Below, piece by piece: positions 61,279-64,000 of a stretch of DNA of 64,000 nt. Within the stretch, counting starts at the first letter, position 1. Each line of letters starts with the position of its first letter. This DNA is from Pseudoflavitalea rhizosphaerae (GTDB taxonomy: Bacteria; Bacteroidota; Bacteroidia; Chitinophagales; Chitinophagaceae), in the NCBI RefSeq assembly GCF_003991355.1, contig NZ_RCSU01000001.1, positions 496,001 through 560,000 on the forward strand. The letters run 5' to 3'. Under the pieces are notes generated by a model. It saw only the letters and a list, made by a program, of their open reading frames with translations, did no database searches and was not told where the DNA came from. Both the position numbers and the translations under genes were made by a program.

Positions 61279-62619
61279 TCAGGAAAGCACAGGTTTCCTC
61301 TTCCTGATGATATCCACAATTCCTTCATTTTCGATAATGGTCATGCCATGCCGGTCTGCTGTTACACCTTTCTTTAGGGTGTAAGTATATCCAGGCACTG
61401 TGCCATTCATTACAGTTGGCAGGTAAACAAACTGGAGATTGGAGCAATGTTCCTCCAGGGGCACTGCAACTTCTATGATATGGGTGGAAATGATGAAACA
61501 GCATTTCCTGTATGCGGCAAACGCTTCGGTAACGGAAAGCGTGGCATCGTAGGCGTCCTTCACATTGGTGCCTTTGAACAGTTCATCAAAGATCACCACC
61601 ATTCGTTTGCCGGAACTTACAGTCTCCGCTACCATCTTTACCCTTCTCACCTCCGCATAAAAATGACTGAAGCCCTGTTCCAGGTTGTCTGGCACGTTGA
61701 TGCTCGTATAAAGGCCGTCACGGACGGAGAATTCCATGGAAGCCGCCGCCACGGGAAATCCCATATGAGCCAGGAAAACCGCAATGGCAAATGACTTCAT
61801 AAAAGTCGACTTACCGGCCATATTGGCCCCGGTAAGAAAGAGAACGTTGTTTTCATGGCTCATGCTTACCGTGTTCCCAACCGCCTTTTTAATACCCGGA
61901 TGACGGCAGTCGTTTATTCGCATGCAATCCGATGTTGCCGGCAGAGCATGGGCAAATACCCATCCCCTTTCCCTGGCTGTGGCTGCCACAGCAATACATA
62001 GATCGAGCCGGTACACGGCTTCCAACACTTTTTCCATTTCCTGCCTGAGATGGAAGCGCAGGAGGTTATCGTACCGGATGAGCCTGCCCAGTGGCAGGCG
62101 CCGTTTACCCGATTCCACTTCTAACCACTTCAGTTCAGGTTGGTGCAGGACCCGGCAGGCAGCATCGAAACTGCTATCCGGCAATCCACCCTGCGCGCTC
62201 ATGATATCGCTGAAGCATAACCGTAAAGCGTTCAACGCTTCTACACCCTGGTAAAAGCTTTCTGCAAACTGGTGAAAGTCTTTGTTCAGTCCTATTCCCA
62301 GTGCTATCCGCTTGCCCAAAACGGTAAGCGGCGCGGCGAGGCGATGCCCCGACCCACCGGAGCCAAGATAGTTCTCCAGCAGTTCCATGGAAGCACCGCT
62401 AACGGGGAACTTCCTGTTGATCTCCACAAACCGGCTGAAAAGCGCTGCCCTCTTGTTGATGGCATCGGCATCTGTCAGCGGACTACGGAAATATGACTCC
62501 AACAGCCGCTCGCCGCCTGCTGTCTTCACTTGGTTGAACATGCCAAATACAGCATTGGGTTTGTATTTCCCCAACAGGTTCAGGTCTTCGATAGTTTGCT
62601 TGTCTATTAAAAAGCTCAT
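61279..62619 (-). CDS. Short MutS-like ATPase, type 2 (protein C)
   Basis: 446 aa. Core-plus-ATPase MutS fragment without domains I-II or Smr. Type-2 N-terminus: EDLNLLGKYKPNAVFGMF and VKTAGGERLLESYFRSPLTD. Walker A GANMAGKST (264-272), GFSHFYAEVRRV, Walker B FDELFKGTN, STHIIEVAV and YTYTLKKGVTADRHGM. Closest in wording to protein B. It follows protein D by 11 nt, the same type-1 then type-2 order as the A-B pair. Confidence 0.87.
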   Translation of the reverse strand: MSFLIDKQTIEDLNLLGKYKPNAVFGMFNQVKTAGGERLLESYFRSPLTDADAINKRAALFSRFVEINRKFPVSGASMELLENYLGSGGSGHRLAAPLTVLGKRIALGIGLNKDFHQFAESFYQGVEALNALRLCFSDIMSAQGGLPDSSFDAACRVLHQPELKWLEVESGKRRLPLGRLIRYDNLLRFHLRQEMEKVLEAVYRLDLCIAVAATARERGWVFAHALPATSDCMRINDCRHPGIKKAVGNTVSMSHENNVLFLTGANMAGKSTFMKSFAIAVFLAHMGFPVAAASMEFSVRDGLYTSINVPDNLEQGFSHFYAEVRRVKMVAETVSSGKRMVVIFDELFKGTNVKDAYDATLSVTEAFAAYRKCCFIISTHIIEVAVPLEEHCSNLQFVYLPTVMNGTVPGYTYTLKKGVTADRHGMTIIENEGIVDIIRKRKPVLS

Positions 62620-62630
62620 ACTTGTTTCAT

Positions 62631-63965
62631 TTAAAATTGGCCGTTCTGCAAAATATCCAGGATGCCTTCGTTATTGATGATCACCATACCATGGCGGTCT
62701 GATGTTATGCCCTGCTCCAGCTTGCGGGTATACACAGGCTGACTGCCTTCCATCAGCGTAGGCAGGTACACAAACTGGATATTACTGCACTCTTCCATCA
62801 GTTTTTCTCCGGCCTCCATGATATGTGTAGACACCACAAACATGCAATTGGACTGGCTTGCAAATGCTGCCGTGATGGCCACAGTGGCCTCATAAGCGTC
62901 TTTTACATTGGTGCCCCTGAACAACTCATCAAAAATGATGAACAGGTTTTTGGCGTGTTCCAGTTCCGTGGCCATTTTCTTCACCCGCAATACTTCCGTA
63001 TAAAAATGGCTATAGCCCATATTGAGGTTATCAGGCAGGTTGATGGTGGTGAGCAATCCGTCACAAACAGAAAAACGCATGTGCGTTGCCGGTACAGGGA
63101 ACCCAACATGCGCCAGGAAAACGGCTATTCCCAGCGATTTCATGAATGTAGACTTCCCGGCCATATTGGCGCCAGTGAGAAACACGATATTGGAATCCGG
63201 TTTCATTTCAATATCATTGGCTACCGGCTTTGCCAGTTTCGGATGATATAATCCTTCTATTTCCATGAGATGCAATTCACTGGCTAACGGTTCCGGAAAC
63301 ACGAAACCACGGTCCCGGGCTACCGTAGCTGTTGAAATGTACACATCAAGCGTATAAACGCTATCCAATATCTTCCTCACTTCCGTAATATGCACAAAAC
63401 GAAGCAGGCGGTCGTACCCTGTTGCTTTTTCATAATCGATCTTCACCGGTAGTTTCTCCTGCAGCATTTCTTTGAAATGCGGCTGCCCCAGAATATCCTG
63501 CACTTCCCGGATAGCAGTGGCATAGGGAGTATCCTGCGCTGCTTCCTTCAGGGAGTCCGTGAATTGCTGAAGGAGGATGAAGAGTTCAATGATGGAGGTG
63601 ATGCCTTTCAGCAGTTGCTGATAAGCGGTATCTGCTCCTATCACCTGGTTGAACTTCCGGCCCAGGGTATTGTTCTGAGCAGAAAGCCGGCTTCTTTCAT
63701 CAGTGTCTGCCAGATAACTTTCTGCCGCATCAAACAGCTCTCCCCTGAAAGGGAAAGCTGCCTGATGACGGAGAAAAAAGCGGATGGTGCTGCTTCTCGC
63801 ATTGATATCTTGCAGGCTGGCCAGCGGATACCGGAAAAACTGTTCAAGAATGGCAGCGCCGCCGCGGGTATGGGTACGGTTAAAGATCGAGTATACGGCA
63901 TCGTTATCCCTTCTGCCAAAAATATTGAGATCGTCCAGTGTTTGTTTATCGATGATCAAACTCAT
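62631..63965 (-). CDS. Short MutS-like ATPase, type 1 (protein D)
   Basis: 444 aa. Type-1 N-terminus: DDLNIFGRRDNDAVYSIF and TRGGAAILEQFFRYPLASLQ. Walker A GANMAGKST (265-273), GYSHFYTEVLRVKKM, Walker B FDELFRGTN, VSTHIMEAGE and YTRKLEQGITSDRHGM. It shares with protein A the RGGAA segment, EVLRVKKMATEL and DELFRGTNVKDA. The start codon is 35 nt from the window edge, so whatever precedes it, possibly an ABC permease as at the other locus, is not visible. Confidence 0.88.
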   Translation of the reverse strand: MSLIIDKQTLDDLNIFGRRDNDAVYSIFNRTHTRGGAAILEQFFRYPLASLQDINARSSTIRFFLRHQAAFPFRGELFDAAESYLADTDERSRLSAQNNTLGRKFNQVIGADTAYQQLLKGITSIIELFILLQQFTDSLKEAAQDTPYATAIREVQDILGQPHFKEMLQEKLPVKIDYEKATGYDRLLRFVHITEVRKILDSVYTLDVYISTATVARDRGFVFPEPLASELHLMEIEGLYHPKLAKPVANDIEMKPDSNIVFLTGANMAGKSTFMKSLGIAVFLAHVGFPVPATHMRFSVCDGLLTTINLPDNLNMGYSHFYTEVLRVKKMATELEHAKNLFIIFDELFRGTNVKDAYEATVAITAAFASQSNCMFVVSTHIMEAGEKLMEECSNIQFVYLPTLMEGSQPVYTRKLEQGITSDRHGMVIINNEGILDILQNGQF

Positions 63966-64000
63966 AGCTACATGTATTTATCTTCCTTTCCTTCTCAACC

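Overview
This window comes from a Bacteroidota genome, most likely a Chitinophagaceae soil or plant-associated relative (Chitinophaga, Niastella or similar). The evidence is four SusC-type receptors (three with SusD partners), two ECF sigma/FecR pairs with STN-domain receptors, a type IX secretion C-terminal sorting domain, many lipoproteins with a Cys right after the signal segment, a TAnnTTTG-type promoter box, and pectin and beta-glucan utilisation genes. No rRNA, tRNA, CRISPR array, prophage or complete insertion sequence was recognised.

Region 1 (1-2850): three co-directional minus-strand genes (DUF6686-like, DUF2891, a lipoprotein cut by the left edge) and a plus-strand lipoprotein. Region 2 (2848-17793, minus strand) is a compact pectin utilisation locus: SusC, SusD, PL1 pectate lyase, CE12 acetylesterase, CE8 pectin methylesterase, GH43, a GH28-GH105 fusion, a tagaturonate-reductase-like gene lacking its C-terminal catalytic half, and altronate dehydratase. 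Several genes overlap by 4 nt. A LacI-family regulator (18058) is divergent from it; the shared intergenic region holds an 18-bp palindrome with a central CG. A LytTR response regulator follows lacI by 5 nt.

Region 3 (19.9-26.2 kb) is mixed: a T9SS cargo protein and a phage-tail/BclA-like surface protein, DUF4142, a haem-oxygenase-like protein, a peroxiredoxin followed by a decayed DsbA-like thioredoxin gene, a 3-hydroxyisobutyrate-dehydrogenase-like enzyme and exonuclease III. Region 4 (26.6-32.2 kb) is ECF sigma, FecR and an orphan SusC receptor without SusD. Region 5 (32.4-38.0 kb) holds DUF2147/AraC/SDR genes, a lipoprotein, a striking 177-bp multi-hairpin element with terminal inverted repeats, and a DbpA-like helicase followed by RluF.

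Region 6 (38.0-54.0 kb) is the most unusual part. A divergent ECF sigma faces FecR-SusC-SusD-DUF4397-like lipoprotein-ABC ATPase-two GldF/GldG fusion permeases-two short MutS-like ATPases, all tightly spaced. The first MutS-like gene starts 1 nt after the stop of the second ABC permease. A second pair of MutS-like genes lies at 61279-63965 in the opposite orientation. The pairs match by type (A with D, B with C) and keep the same type-1 then type-2 order, which suggests an obligate two-subunit ATPase attached to an outer-membrane/ABC transport system and a duplicated locus continuing past the right edge. Between the two pairs lies a SusC-SusD-GH16 beta-glucan locus (55224-60911, minus strand).

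All functions are read from sequence motifs by eye. No database search, alignment or structure prediction was run.
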